From: Anagrus nilaparvatae
Taxonomy: Eukaryota > Arthropoda > Insecta > Hymenoptera > Mymaridae
Length of the DNA: 64,000 nucleotides
Direction of reading: 5' to 3'
Assembly: GCA_022575985.1 (NCBI GenBank)
Contig: JAKSXM010000231.1
Span: 20,932,501-20,996,500 of the forward strand
Part shown: piece by piece, positions 22,581-35,098 of the stretch
How positions within the stretch are numbered: the first letter of the stretch is position 1
Layout: every line of letters starts with the position of its first letter
Notes under the pieces: generated by a model
What the model saw: only the letters and a program-made list of their open reading frames with translations
What the model was told of the DNA's origin: nothing
The model's database searches: none
Position numbers and translations under genes: made by a program

Positions 22581-24599
22581 TAATAGCTAGTAAGGTGATA
22601 ATTACAAATTATAAAATTAGAAAATTGTATTGTAGTGTTGAGTAACATTTGTAATATACCTAGTCCTCAGCTGGAAGTAAACATGTTCCATGCATTTAGG
22701 TTGTGTTTACACAAACCGGTTATAAGTTATTCCTTTTATTTCCGTATTTCGCGTGCTATGTATATTTAGGTCTCATATTATTCAAACATTTTTTCGTATT
22801 TTTTTTGATTTCATGTATAAATATTTTTAAATATTATAAAAAAAGAAATAGAAATATTCTTGATTTGTAACAGGTACAAAATTAAAATACATAAAATATA
22901 ATCTTGTATAAATTTGTGTAGTTGAAGTATAAAACTTATTCCTCTTTATTATTATTATCTTTTTTATGCCTTTTTGAGAGATAGAAGGTAGCCTTCAGCG
23001 CACCCGACTTAACTTAAAAGCCTCTAGCGTGCCTTTGCATACATATCTCACTCCATCTTTCCTTATAGACAGAAAGCTATTTTAGGATTGGTATTTTTTT
23101 TTCACATCCACTACCCTTAAGTAGTCCCAACACTCAAAATAATTTTTCAACGCAGCGTTGAAAGTATATTATTTGTAGGTTGAGTATGAAAGATACAGTG
23201 ACGTGTGCCCTGCACAACAGCAACGTGGCGTCGGGAAGTATTGCACAGAGAGAGCGTCAATGCACATTTCGACGTGTTGTTTGAAGGCATGTTGTGTGTT
23301 TTGTTCGCATAAATAGGGAATTTTATTTGAACATATTCATTCACTTTTTTTGTTAAAAAAATTTCAATATTTACAGATTTAAAAAAAAATAAATTCGAAT
23401 CTGCTAACTAAATTTTTGAAAAAATGGACAAAAAACTGGCCAACATTCTAGAAATATGCCGAGTATGCAGAATCTGAATCTGCTAGAAAGCAATCTAAAT
23501 TTTTAAATTCTAATTTTTGATCCAAAAATGGATAAAAAACTGGCCAATTTTCGTGGGAAAATATGGTGAATTTCCTAGAATATAGAAGACATTACTTGCT
23601 ATTTATGGGTTTTTCTTATTATTTGAAAACATTCGACATATAGAATTTAATTATCGTGGAACAAGTTTATCGGGAAGGGGTATCCTGGAAATGTAAACTG
23701 CAAAATGGGGGAGTCAAATGTGTCTGATTAAATAGTGTCAGATTCTGCATACTCGAAAACCCCACAAAATATTTAGAATATAATTTCTTCTAACATCCAG
23801 GAGAATCGGAAAATTTTCTCTGTTAAAATTTGAATTTTTGTGACCCCTCCAACCCCTAGACACAGTTTTTATGCAGTAAAAACTATATTTAAAGCAATAA
23901 TTTAAAAGCGATTTAAAAATTTGTAAAAATTTGAGAGCGATTTAAAAGAGATTTAAAAACAAATTTGCGTAATTTTTAAAATTACACGACAAACGCGCAT
24001 CGTTTTCAAAAAAAATTATCATCGTCTTAGTTTTTTCTGCCAGTGAAAAATCTGAATATTTAATTTTATAAAATTTACAAAAAAGAAAAATCATCGTCGT
24101 CATCGCAGAATTGGCGCGTAAATTCTACCCCCCCCTTCCATTTAATTAAAAAGAAGACGCCATTGCGCGCGCAGCAAATCAACATAAATTATCCAGTAAT
24201 GATGGCGGCATCTTTACTTTAGCAAAAAGAAGAACGACGAAGGGCCCTACCACCGCGCATCGAAAAGCGGCGCAGAAATCAAATTCAGTGATGGCAGCCT
24301 CTCATCATTTATGAAAGCAGACGATACTTATAATACATGGGAATCAAGAGGTTTTACTGCAACGCATCAAATTCAGGCGCGTCAGCTGAATAGTAAAACC
24401 ACTCAGCGATCAACTTTTTTTTACATAAAAGATAAGTTGATATTTTTGTATCTAGAAAAACATTAAAATTTTTTATTTTTATCAAGCAGAAATTATATTA
24501 TTCAGGTGTAATAATTTGCATATTACACTTGATTGTATAACTCTTAAATATTTAAATTAAAATATAAATTAATAGAGAATATTTTTAAAATAAAAATTG
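22581..24599. other. Non-coding repeats
   Basis: No credible gene. Bases about 23575-23870 are an inverted copy of about 51400-51690, sharing the border word CGTGGAACAAGTTTAT and a CCCACAAAATATT stretch. Bases 23400-23560 hold two diverged copies of a GGACAAAAAACTGGCCAA word. The rest is AT-rich. Confidence 0.5.
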
Positions 24600-26202
24600 C
24601 CCGGAGTAAGCTCTCTATCACCTTACCAATGGTTTTTAACATACACAAAGGTCTGTAAGATGATGGAGAGTCCGGGGCTCCCCCCATGCCCTTGTTCAAG
24701 AGCACGAGACGTGCCACCTTCCACTGCTTTGGGAACACTGCAGCCACCAAACACGCATTGAACATGCTTAACAGAATACCAGGGATTACTTTGACCGCTC
24801 TTTTGAGCACTTCCGCCGGTATCCCGTCCGGCCCCGGCGCCTTGCCATTTTTCATGGCCTTTATGGCCTTGACCATCTCGCCTTCGCTGAACAGCGGCAC
24901 TTCCTCCGTGGGTATCACCTCAAACGGGTTTTCCCGGATGGGCCTTTCAGGGAAGAGAGCACCGACGCTCCGTTCCGTCGACGCCGCGTCCATCATGTTG
25001 TCGGACCCCCGGTTCAACTTGCCCATTACGACTTTGTAACCTAGGCCCCAGGGGTCCTTGTTTACATCTTCGCGTATTGAACGCAGACATCGAGCCTTGC
25101 TTTGACGGATGGTCTTGGCCAGCCGGTTTTTGGCGTCCTTATGTTCCTGAGAAAGAACGGCGGCCTCAGGTCTGTCCCGTGCTCTTTGCGCCTTTCGTCG
25201 TGTCCTGTGGCATTCCTTCCGGAGCTCAGCTATTTCGGGAGTCAACCAGTACACTGGCTTTCTTTCTTTCCAGGGCCTGCGGCGAGGCATCGAGGCATGA
25301 CAAGCCCCGCATAATAGAGACGTTACTTTCTTAACTAAGATTTCAGCCTCGTGGGGACTTGTGGCCCCTCCATGCCAAGCGGGGATGGACGCTGACTTGA
25401 TTCGAAGATACTCTTCGAATCTGTCTTCGTCCATTTTTGGGACGTTCCAACCCAAGGGGCGCCTCCTGTACGGAGGTCGTTGTGAGGTTCCTTCCAATAC
25501 CCGGAAGGCGATGTAGTGATAATCACTACCATTGTATTGATCATCCATCACCCTCCAGTCGCCTATTCTCCCGGACGCAGCTTCTGTAGCAAAGGTTATG
25601 TCCGAGATAGAGACACCCCAACCCGGCCTCTCGTAGGTGGGCCTGTTGCCTCTATTCTGGACCACTAGTTTGCACTTATTGGCCATTTCGAGCACCATTC
25701 GTCCCCTGGGGTTAGTCGTTGGCATCCCCCATTCCATAGCCCTGGCGTTGAAGTCTCCACCAAGGATGACGCCATCAGTCGCCGCCTGGACCGTGCTCTC
25801 GATGCTGGCCAGCTTTGTAGCCAGCTCTGCCGAGTTGTCGTTTGGGGAGAGATAGCAACTTATGTAAGTTGTCTCCCCGCACTTGGCCCAGACGTGGCAA
25901 TTCCCTTTCCCTTGTTGGGTAAGAGACGTTTGGGCTCTGCCTCGAAGCCATATGGCGCAGCAGCCAGTGTCATCGGGAAGCCAGTACTTGTGGTTCATGT
26001 TGTAATATTGCATGCTTAGTAGGAGGATATTTGCATCCTCTTCGCGAGCAATTTGATCCAACAATGCACCAGCTTCCCGTGCGTGTCGCATGTTCCCTTG
26101 GAGAACCTTGATCATTTCCGATGACACCTGCTTCTCGCCACAGCCAGAGCCTCCCGATAATTGAGGCAGTTTCCCTCTCCAGGATAGTGCTCCGTGAAGC
26201 AC
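24600..26202 (-). pseudogene. R1-like LINE ORF2: endonuclease and start of RT
   Basis: An APE-type endonuclease starts at IKVLQGNMRHAREA. GGDFNA and SDITF motifs are present. The expected catalytic Glu block (usually SEQ) reads SMQ, and the terminal SDH block reads SDYH, so nuclease activity is probably lost. The RT domain begins with MKNGKAPGPDGIPAEVLK and SSYRPLCMLKTIGKVIESLL. The sequence then departs from the family before the FxxAFD and YADD boxes. Conserved length would need several hundred more residues. Confidence 0.8.
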
Positions 26203-28201
26203 TCATTCTTTTTGGTCTTGCAGAGGAAGCACTCAGGCTTATCCTTGCTGCACTCTGTCCTCTTATGGCCATCTTCGCCACACTTTAAACACGCCTTACT
26301 TCTGTCTGGGCCTTTGCAGATATATTGGCTATGTCCATAGCCCAGACATTTGTAGCAGCGCCTCACGTCTGCACGTAGGCGCACTCTACTCGATGCCCAG
26401 CCGATCTGGATTTTGCCCTTTTTGGCCAGGCGTAGAGCGTCGGCCTCAAGAAGGTCCACCACGGCCATCTGGCTTGTTGTGCCTTTGGTTTTGAAAATGG
26501 ACACCTGGAATAGGTCTCCATTTTCGATACTTATGGCCTTGGCAACAGCTGCCTGAATCTTCTGTTCTTTCGTGACCCCATCCAAATCTCGTTTTTCGAG
26601 TTTTAGTGTCGGGATCAAGTCACGTACATTCGACTCAGGGCCCGTGACCGACTTCACCGCTTCTTCAAGTTTTTGTCGGTCCTCGATGGCCTCCAACTCA
26701 ATAAGGACGCTGCCGTTTTGAGTTTTCCTAATGCGGTGGACCTTCGCGCCAGATTCTTCGAGGTTAACGTTTCTCTTTAAATCGAGAAGCGTTTCCTCGT
26801 AGGATTTTCCCGCCGCTGGGGTAATCTGGAAGGCTTCCTTCCTTTTCCTATACCTGCGCCTTGCCACCTTGGGAGGTACTTTACCTTTTTCTGCAGGTTC
26901 CTTTGTTGGCTGGGGCTTTTTCTTCTTCTTACCCTTTACCAGCCAATTTTCCTTTTTGTCCAGTGGCTTCTTAGGTACCTGATTTTGCTGCTCCTGTCCG
27001 TCAGCTACTTCGCATATCTCCATGTGCTGATCAGTACCCTTTCTTGGTTGAAGCTGCAGCTGCTTTTGTTTCTTCAGCAGCTTTCTTTCTTTTTTGGACT
27101 TATACCTAGGGGCGTCCTTATCTCCATCCTTATTGGGGGAGGTCCCAGGGTTACCTTGTGGGCCGTTTTCCTTGGTGTTGTTAGGAGCAACCTTTGAGTA
27201 ATCTCCATTATTGTAGCGATCTCCCCAATTTCATTCTCTTTTGGTGGCCGCTTCCCTTTTTTCTGTTCCAGCTTCTGCTTTTGAAATAATTCTAGCAGAC
27301 TTGCCTTCTTCTTTTGCTCTTGGATCAGTTTATCTTTTTTACGCCGCTCTTTTTCCTCCTGTTCCAGTCGCACTTTCTCCTTATTCCTCTGCTCTTGCTC
27401 CTTCCTCTGGTTTTCTTGAAGCAGCATTTTCCTTCTTTCCTCTTCTTCCTGGAGCTCCGCGTTGTTCTGCTGCTCCACTCCAGAGTTGCTGAGGTTCTTC
27501 TTGTGGATCCTTTTCCTATCTTGTCTTGACTCTGGAGAATTCTCTTCAGAGGAAGACGATCGGATTCTCTTTGCCTGCTGCTTATGTTCTGCTTTTTTAA
27601 GAGCAGGCTCAATATCTTGCGTTTCTGCATGCAGTCTCTTCGTTATTAGCTCTAGTTGAATGAGCACATTACCGAAGAGGTTTACTCCATTTTTAATTGG
27701 CATGCCGCAATTTTTTTGTTTTGTTGTACAGTGATTGGACATGCTGCGATGAGCTTCCGTCATTTCCTTGTGGTGTTTTTCCAAAACCTGTACAGCGTCC
27801 TTCAGAACAGAAATATGGTGAAGGAAGGCATTGGGCTTTTCGATCACTGCTTCATCAAAGGCCTGGTCCGTGTCAAGACCACCAGTGCCATATGCTAAGT
27901 TCTGCAGATATTTGAGGTTGTCTGCATAGCATGGTTTTTCAGTATTCCCTGCACCTGGTGCAGGTAGTGGATGCTGAATATGTTCAAGCAAAACTATGGC
28001 TTGAAGTTCCTTACCTGGTCCCCCCTGGGTGGAAGATGATGTTAAATCCACCTCCATGCAAAATTGTTGGCCCTCCTCAGAATCCATGGAGCCGGTGCCA
28101 GCCACCGGGGCTTTCACCCGATCGGAACTGACAGCTAAATTCGACACTTCTTGAACAAGTGACTTATCAGCCTGAGGTATATCAGTTTTTTCATTTTGCA
28201 T
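26112..28201 (-). pseudogene. R1-like LINE ORF1 (gag-like, zinc knuckles)
   Basis: Two frames, 28201-27074 and 27023-26112, are joined by one frameshift in an A/G-rich run near 27090. The N-terminal part is acidic and then strongly charged, with a KEQEQRNKEKVRLEQEEKE coiled coil. The C-terminal part has an RNA-recognition-like fold region and three Cys/His knuckles: CYKCLGYGHSQYIC, CLKCGEDGHKRTEC and a CFLC variant. ORF1 proteins of this clade bind the element RNA and form the RNP. Its end overlaps the start of ORF2, the usual arrangement for coupled translation. Confidence 0.75.
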
Positions 28202-28342
28202 ATTTGTTATTTAAATAGCCTGTGTCACTGGACTAAGCGCCCTTAAATGAATGCGGGTAAGGGTACCCTCTGTGCGATGTGATAACCTGGAAAAAAGAAA
28301 AAACCTGTAAAGAACTATTGTAATTAGTGTACCTGTAATAAA

Positions 28343-30866
28343 ATGGGAAAAAGTGGTGAGATAATAGGACCGGGGACTTTTCAAAATAAATTGTTGAATT
28401 TAGAAATAGATGACATCAACATACACATTAATTATTTGCAAAAATTTCTTACATCTATTGAAAATGTGTTAAATTCTCAAATTGATGTGGAATTATTTTC
28501 ACACATTAAAAAAATTTACAACACACATTTAAAAAATTATAATGAAAAATTAAAACAGAAACATCATAAGAAATTAGAATCAATAATAAATTCTAATCAA
28601 CCTTCAAATAATATCATTGACTCTGACAACAGACACAGTAATACCATCGATGACAACAACAACAACAATACATGGTTCATTAATTTAACTAATACTGACA
28701 TTCCCAAAAACGTGGTAGACACTGTTTCGTTAGGCCAAAAATTTTCAACAAGAACAAGTCTTAACAACAAAAATGCAATTGAGACCATCAAGAATATTGA
28801 AAATCTCTTAGGTACTTATGACTTTCCTAAGGAAATTAAAGATGACATTCGTCATAGTACCATCGCCAACATCAATCACTACCTTAATAATAATAGCAAA
28901 CACATTAATGCCATCGATAGATTATTCTTGAAAAACACAAAAGAAACCAAGTCATTCCTTAGAGAACATAATGACATTTTCTTCACCAATTCAGACAAGG
29001 GTAACAGACCGCTGCATTGCAAAACTTTGACTATCTTAAAGAAATGGATAAACTACTCAATGACACATCTACTTATACCAAATTAGATTATAATCCTTTA
29101 AAAGATCTACGCACGGCCACCAAAGATTTTCTTACAATATGGAATGTAAACGGTTTCCTACAGAAAGAATACCATAAGTACAGTCTCACACAAACTGATA
29201 CTGTCTTACCAAAACTTTATGGTTTACCTAAAGTCCACAAGATATACACTGATGAGGCGGGTATAAGACGTTACAAACTTAGACCCGTACTTTCAACTGT
29301 TAACACTCCTACACACAAATTCGCAAAATATTTCAGTTCATTAATAACCAATAGCAATAATAGACCCAACTCATACATAAAAAATAGTAAACATTTTATA
29401 GAAAAAATTTCTCTTACACACATCCCTGATAACCACATACTAATAAGCCTTGATGCCTCTAGCCTTTTCACAAATGTACCTTTAGATCTGGTAAAAAATA
29501 GCATTGAAAAAAGGTACTCCACAATAATTAAACATACAAATATTCCCCTCAATGAACTACACAATGCAATAGATTTTTTTATAATCACACTTATCTACAG
29601 TTCAATGGCCAATATTATCAGCAAATTTATGGGTCCCCTATGGGCTCTGCGGTTTCCTCAATATTTGCTGATCTAGTATTAGCGGATCTTGAGGAACATT
29701 GCTTGAGTCAATTGGATTTCAAACCCATATTTTTTGTTCGATATGTTGACGATATACTTACTTGTATACCCACTGACAAGACAGAAGACATCCTAAACAC
29801 TTTTGACTCATATCACAACAGACTACAATTTACTCACGAACTAGAAACAGACAATAGCATAAATTTTTTAGACGTTAAATTAATTAGACATAACAATAAA
29901 CTTTCATACAACTGGTACAGAAAACCTTCCTCATCAGGCAGATATCTTAACTTTAACTCTGGCCACACAAAACACCAAAAAATTGGCATGATCTACACTC
30001 TAGTTGATAAGGCCATCTTATTATCTGAAGAATGTTACCACACTGAAAATCTGGACATAGTTAAAGAGCTTTTAATAAATAACAACTACCCGACCAAATT
30101 TATAGATTATTACATGAAGAAAAGGGTTAAAACACTAGAATATAGGACTACCAATGCTATTGATAATGACTCCCATTTTGACATAAACAAGAAAATTTTA
30201 ATCAAAAAACCTAAAGTGAGCATACCACATGTAGAAGGTTTTTATAATAGTATGTGCGGCATGCTTAAAAAACATGGCATCGTACCAATACCTAACATCA
30301 TAAATAATAATAGCAATCTAGTCATCAAAGCCAAAGATAAAACACCTAAGGGTGAGAAAACTAATGTCATATATAAAATTGAATGTGAACAATGTGATGC
30401 ATCTTATGTCGGTCAAACCAAAAGAGAAGCAGCTGTACGTATAGGTGAATACAAGGCTGGTATAGACAGAATTATCAAAAAAGAAAAGAAATTAGCTGAG
30501 GAAAAAGAGAAAATTCAACCACCTAAAAGTACAAGGATCCTTTGAAGTATGAACAAAGATAAGAATATCCCAACAATAGAAGTTCCTAATGACAACGATA
30601 ACATCAATAATATCATAAAAAAGAGTGAAGAAAAAGAAAAAGTTGTCACACAACACTACATTGACACCAAGCACAATTTTAAGTGGAATGATTTCTCTAT
30701 ATTAGACAGAGAACCTTCTTATCATAAACGTAATACTTCTGAGGTACTTCACATCAACACACAATTAATCCCTATCAACCTGAAAGAAGATTCACAAAGC
30801 CTATTCAAACCATATTTATCTGTGATTCATAAAATGAAAAAGTACATGCATATATTGTTTACATAG
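28343..30866 (+). pseudogene. Penelope-like retroelement (RT plus GIY-YIG endonuclease)
   Basis: Frames 28343-29086, 29017-29676, 29640-30545 and 30549-30866 form one broken polyprotein of about 830 codons. RT signs are LPKLYGLPKVHK, RPVLSTVNTPTHK, ISLDASSLFTNVP and YVDDI, the last being the catalytic pair. The GIY-YIG endonuclease follows (VIYKIECEQCDASYVGQTKR), continuing past a single in-frame TGA at 30543 to a conserved histidine-rich end. Two frameshifts near 29030-29080 and 29640-29670 plus the TGA inactivate it. Otherwise the text is well preserved, so it is a fairly recent loss. Its start lies about 50 bases from the 5' end of the R1-like LINE, which points the other way. Confidence 0.85.
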
Positions 30867-31582
30867 AATAACCGTACGTTACCATGGCAACATACCTAGT
30901 CACCTTGTCATACTTCTCTATTGATTAAAAATCATTGCACATATCTTTAATCAAATACCAATAGATGTCGCTACAAGTACCTTTTTTACATATATTTAAA
31001 TTATCATTATTTTTAAATTGTATTGTTTACATTATTATAATAACTGTTGTATTTTTGCAATTATTTTATTCAATTATTTATTGTGATTAACTTATTTTTT
31101 CAAACATTCTGTGATACTATTTTAACATACATATATATTTATTATCTAAGATTTTTTATATTTGACTTAAGTAATATGATAATGACTTATGGTATGTAAT
31201 ATTGTAATTTAAAAAAATTGCAAGCATATTAGGTTAAATTATTTTATGCATATATATTTTTTACAGATTTTTTAATCATGAATATCAAGATTTTAAGTTT
31301 TTTACGACTTTAGGTTTCACACACCTAATTTATATGTCCAAATTATTATATTATAAGTAAGATCAACATTAGTTATAAATTTACAGTTAAATTTTTATGT
31401 ATATTCAATTTTTATGTATATTCGGACCCCGCACAAAAGGATAGGAAATGGCCGTTCGGTCAAATTGGCTGAATTTTGGATATGTTATAGATTTCATCAT
31501 TCTGAACAAAATTCTCAATGGGCACAAAGCTCAAAAGTCCCAACTTTGGCTGCTACGGAGCTTGAAAGCTCCAAAGCTCCAT
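30867..31582. other. Non-coding 3' flank of the Penelope element
   Basis: AT-rich. I see no pseudo-LTR repeat matching the 5' side and no hammerhead ribozyme core. Between 31430 and 31582 is a more mixed-composition leader to the next foldback. Confidence 0.4.
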
Positions 31583-32831
31583 CGTAACAAAATTCCCTAA
31601 AAACCTTTTTTCTTTTATTTTTAAAGTTTATTTTTATATTTTTGAGGTCGCTGAGTTCGAATCTGATGTCAGATTGACAAGATTGTCAATTGACAGCTGT
31701 CAATTAGCTGTCAAAGCTGTAAATCACCATGTAAAACTTTATAGATTAGCTGGTATTTATGTGTTTGAGGTCACTGATTTCGAATTTGATGTCAAATTAA
31801 CATTATTGATAGTTGGCAGCTGTCAATTAACTTTTAAATAGCCACAAAAAAATAATAATATAACAATAGATTTTAAAAAGATCTTATGATTCTAATGTCA
31901 CTTATTATGAATTTGTCATCGAATTGACAATGTTAACATTTGACAACTGTCAATTAGCAACCAAATGCTAAAAAAAACTTTACATTTAAAGGGAATAAAT
32001 GTTTTTGAGGTTACTGATTATAACTTAGATAACAATTTGAAAAAAGTTGTCAGTTGACAGTTGACAACTGTCAGTTACCTTTTAAATAATAAAAAGCGAT
32101 TAATCAGCCATGTATTATTTCTTGTAAGTTAAAAACCGTTATACAATACCATACGTTTCTTATTAGTTATTTTAACTTTTATTTGACAGCTGCCAACTGT
32201 CGAATTCCTTTACACAGGGATCAGTATCCTTCACGTCCACGTCGTTGGTCCTGGGTAAAGCTAAAAACGGATTTTTATGACTAAAAAAGTTATTTGTCTT
32301 TCATGGGCTATTTAAATTGACAGCGGACAACTGTCAACTTTGCCTAGTATGATATAATATAATATTTAACAAATGGTGACTTCAGAAACATAAAATCTTT
32401 TTAAAATCTATTGTTATATTATTTTTTGCTATTTGAAAGTTAATTGACAGCTGCCAACTATCAATAATCTTAATTTGACATCAGATTTGAAATCAGCGAT
32501 CTCAAAAACATAAATCTCGGCTAAAGTTAAAGTTAAAGTTAAAAATAAAGTTTTCTAAGATATTTTAGAGTTTTGACAGCTAATTGACAGCTGTCAATTA
32601 ATAATCTTGTCAATCTGATATCAAATTAAAAATCGGTGACCTCAAAAACATAAATACCAGCTAATCTATAAAGTTTTACATGGTGATTTACAGTTTTGAC
32701 AGGCTATTGACAGCTGTCAATTGACAATCTTGTAAATCTGACATCAGATTCGAACTCAGCGACCTCAAAAATATAAAGATTTACTTTAAAAATAAAAGAA
32801 AAAAGGTTTTTAAGGAGTTTTTGTTATGTTT
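31583..32831. repeat. Foldback built of ~125-bp units with TTGACAGCTGTCAA
   Basis: The two halves mirror each other about a centre near 32207. The outer sequence around TGAGGTCGCTGAGTTCGAAT returns inverted at about 32745-32770. Within it the palindrome TTGACAGCTGTCAA or a close variant recurs at 31690, 31813, 31940, 32061, 32183, 32317, 32444, 32584 and 32707, with spacings of 121-140 bases. No coding capacity. Confidence 0.85.
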
Positions 32832-33606
32832 TTTATATCTCACTTCTTTAATCTGCAATTGTAAAACTTCTTAGTGTAACATACCAGGTGTAGGTGTCAT
32901 AAGAAATAAATAAAATATTTAAATACAATCATAGAATATGCATTTGTATGTATAAATTTTATAAGAAAATAAAGGAACAGTCATGACTGTATCAAAACGG
33001 TATGATATAACATGACGATATAGCGCGCGTAACGATATGTGTATATATGTCATATCGACGTATATAATAGCCATCATGGATTTATCAATATTTAATATAT
33101 GATAATCCAGAGGGCTGTACCTTATGAGGATACAAGTAACTGCTTAATTCAAATAATAATATTAAAAAATGATAAAAAATAACTTTTATAAAGGGTTACT
33201 TGAATTCACTAAAGGGTTGTAAATAATTTGTAAATAGTTTTTAGAATAATATGTATATAGTTGTAAATAAAAATTGGGATTAATTTAAAGATTATAAATA
33301 TATAAAGTTAAAATATTAAAAAAACCCTTTTTATACCTTAATTAACGATATAGGGACTTTTATACTTTTACTAAATTTAGAAATTTAAGAAATAATTAAA
33401 TATAATTATTTTTTATAAATCATTATCAAAATACTTAATAATTAAATTTATAATAAAATAGATAAGATGATATAATATAAACCTTAATTAAGGGATAAAA
33501 GGTATTCTTTAATTAAATAAAATTATAGGTAAAATAAAATATTAAATATTATAAAAATTAATTAAAAAGAATAAATAAATATTTGTAATTTTAAATATAT
33601 AAACAA
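32832..33606. other. AT-rich spacer
   Basis: No gene. A short block at 33000-33070 has repeated CGATAT/ATATCG words. The remainder is low complexity. Confidence 0.4.
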
Positions 33607-33641
33607 TGTAAAAGATACTTCCAAGCCGTTAAGATACATTG

Positions 33642-33811
33642 GAAGTTTCTGGAATGTTCTGGAATACTTTTTGCAAGTAAAACTTTGTGCAAGTGTGCGT
33701 GCCTGGGAGATGGTATATAAGAGGGGACATTTCACCGGCTCAGCACACTTGACCAAGGGCGTTCTTGCGAATAGTATACCTCTGTGTATATTTGCAAGGA
33801 TATTCAATAAA
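33642..33811 (+). promoter_or_regulatory. Heat-shock-type promoter followed closely by AATAAA
   Basis: Five alternating GAA/TTC units, each separated by two bases, lie at 33642-33664. This is an ideal heat-shock element for HSF trimers. TATATAA is at 33714 and an initiator-like TCAGCA at 33740, so the A at 33742 sits about 28 bases after the start of the TATA box. A poly(A) signal AATAAA follows at 33806. A promoter and poly(A) signal within 170 bases is the layout of a compact LTR (U3 then R). A TG at 33607 could be its start, but no matching end or target duplication was found. A captured hsp promoter is the alternative. Confidence 0.6.
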
Positions 33812-33879
33812 TATAAGTATAATCTTAAAAAAGTTATTCTATATTTAAAATATCACCCACGTCCTAAGGTCAGCCTTTA

Positions 33880-34014
33880 TATATACTTATTTGTGTGTAT
33901 TAAGGTGTCTCCTCGAGATCATCGAGATTTCATCTGATCCCTGCTGGGATAGTTTAAGTATCTGAAGTACAAAGGGTTCTCAGGACCCCTTGTACGGAAG
34001 ATCGAAATAGGCGC
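33880..34014 (+). pseudogene. CACTA-like transposase C-terminus, cut by gypsy insertion
   Basis: It matches the minus-strand sequence at 59525-59620: the CTGATCCCTGCTGGGATAG word and the CTTGTAC...AGAT end with its stop. It is frameshifted. The matching 3' flank of the gene (TAGGCTCTTAAA..TACGAATATTAGGC) resumes at 46165 after the gypsy element, so the insertion landed within a few bases of the transposase stop codon. Confidence 0.7.
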
Positions 34015-35096
34015 TGTAACGAAGCATTTTTCGTTACAAATGCATATATATGCATTGCATTAAAAATGTATATATATATATATATGCATGAGTACGAAAA
34101 CCCGGCGCGCATACACACACACGCCCGGCCAACAACGTATATTTTTTTTGAATTCAACAGCAGCCGGCGGGCAAGAAGAAAAAAAATATATTCTTACGGC
34201 GCAAGTATCTTGCGCCGGACGAAGAAGAAGGGAAGAACTGAGAATCAGACTACGCGATGCGAGCAACAGGCGTGCAAGTAAATTTTTAATGAATCGTGTG
34301 ACTCCGGATTTATTAATTAGTTTAATCATTATTAATTTAACTAATTGGACCAAAAGTCACTTAAAACTCCTCCGGTTAGGATTCTAATTTACGTAGTGCG
34401 AATAAATTTGTAAAAACGTATAAACTCAGTGCTCGCTCGTATGAAGTATATTTTAAGCTAAAAAGCTACGAGGAAGAAAAAACCGACGTCGGTAGTACAA
34501 CAAATAGCTAAAAGCAGCCTCTTGAAATATAGAAGTGATTTACTTAAATTGAGCCACCTGCTGAACACTGCTATTCTACTAGAAGCCACTCGACATCCTC
34601 GGAACTGCAGCCGTCGACAACTCCGAGAAAATATCATCAAGAAGTTCGCCGAACGGTAATAAAAGAAATGTGCTTCGGGGTTCGTGTGTGTGTTCGCGAC
34701 TCGGTTTCTCTTTTACAAGGTAGCATAAACCAATTGTGTAAAATTATTGTTATGATAAAAGTTAGCCTAAGGGCAACTAATTAAATAATAAATATAGTTT
34801 TAATATTATTAGAAATATTAATCAAGTGTAATTTTATTGTAGTGCATGTTCATGAGCCCTCCATTATTTTAGTTAAATTAACCCTTATTTAGGACTCCCC
34901 CTAATTATTAAGGAGATTGTTTTTCGTGCAAAAGGAGCTAGCCGAATAACAGGTAAGCAAGGTTATTCACCCCAACATTACCGGCGCGTGTCAGTTAAAA
35001 GGCGCTCGTTAATAAATTTATTAACTGGTTCGCGCGCCAAAAATAATAAGTATTATCTTTAATTAATTAGATTAACCCCCAAATACCCTCGTTATA
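34015..35096 (+). repeat. 5' LTR
   Basis: It starts TGTAACGAA and ends CTCGTTATA. The first 24 bases form a perfect 9-bp-stem palindrome. A poly(A) signal AATAAA at 34658 is followed by a GTGTGTGTG-rich stretch, which places the R-U5 border near 34690. It differs from the 3' LTR by one TA unit (8 versus 7) and two substitutions near 34606-34620. Confidence 0.95.
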
Positions 35097-35098
35097 AG

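Larger units (their letters stand above)
24600..28290 (-). mobile_element. R1-clade-like LINE lacking its 3' half
   Basis: On the minus strand it has a 5' UTR (about 28290-28202), ORF1 and then ORF2. It breaks off near 24600 in the early RT domain and passes into unrelated AT-rich DNA. LINEs normally lose their 5' end; here the 5' end is kept and the 3' end is gone. That implies a later deletion or recombination. GC content is clearly higher than the surroundings. Confidence 0.8.

Noticed and set aside
24686..27915. Many + strand open frames of 65-117 codons
   Set aside because: They lie opposite the GC-rich R1-like LINE ORFs and have no motif; they are antisense shadows.
29249..29256. CTGATGAG, a hammerhead ribozyme core word, inside the Penelope-like element
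   Set aside because: It lies in the RT coding text and the matching GAAA core and stems are not nearby.
34060..34640. Open frames of 60-111 codons in the LTR, repeated at 45100-45704
   Set aside because: They occur in both LTRs on both strands and cross U3/R; the composition is not protein-like.
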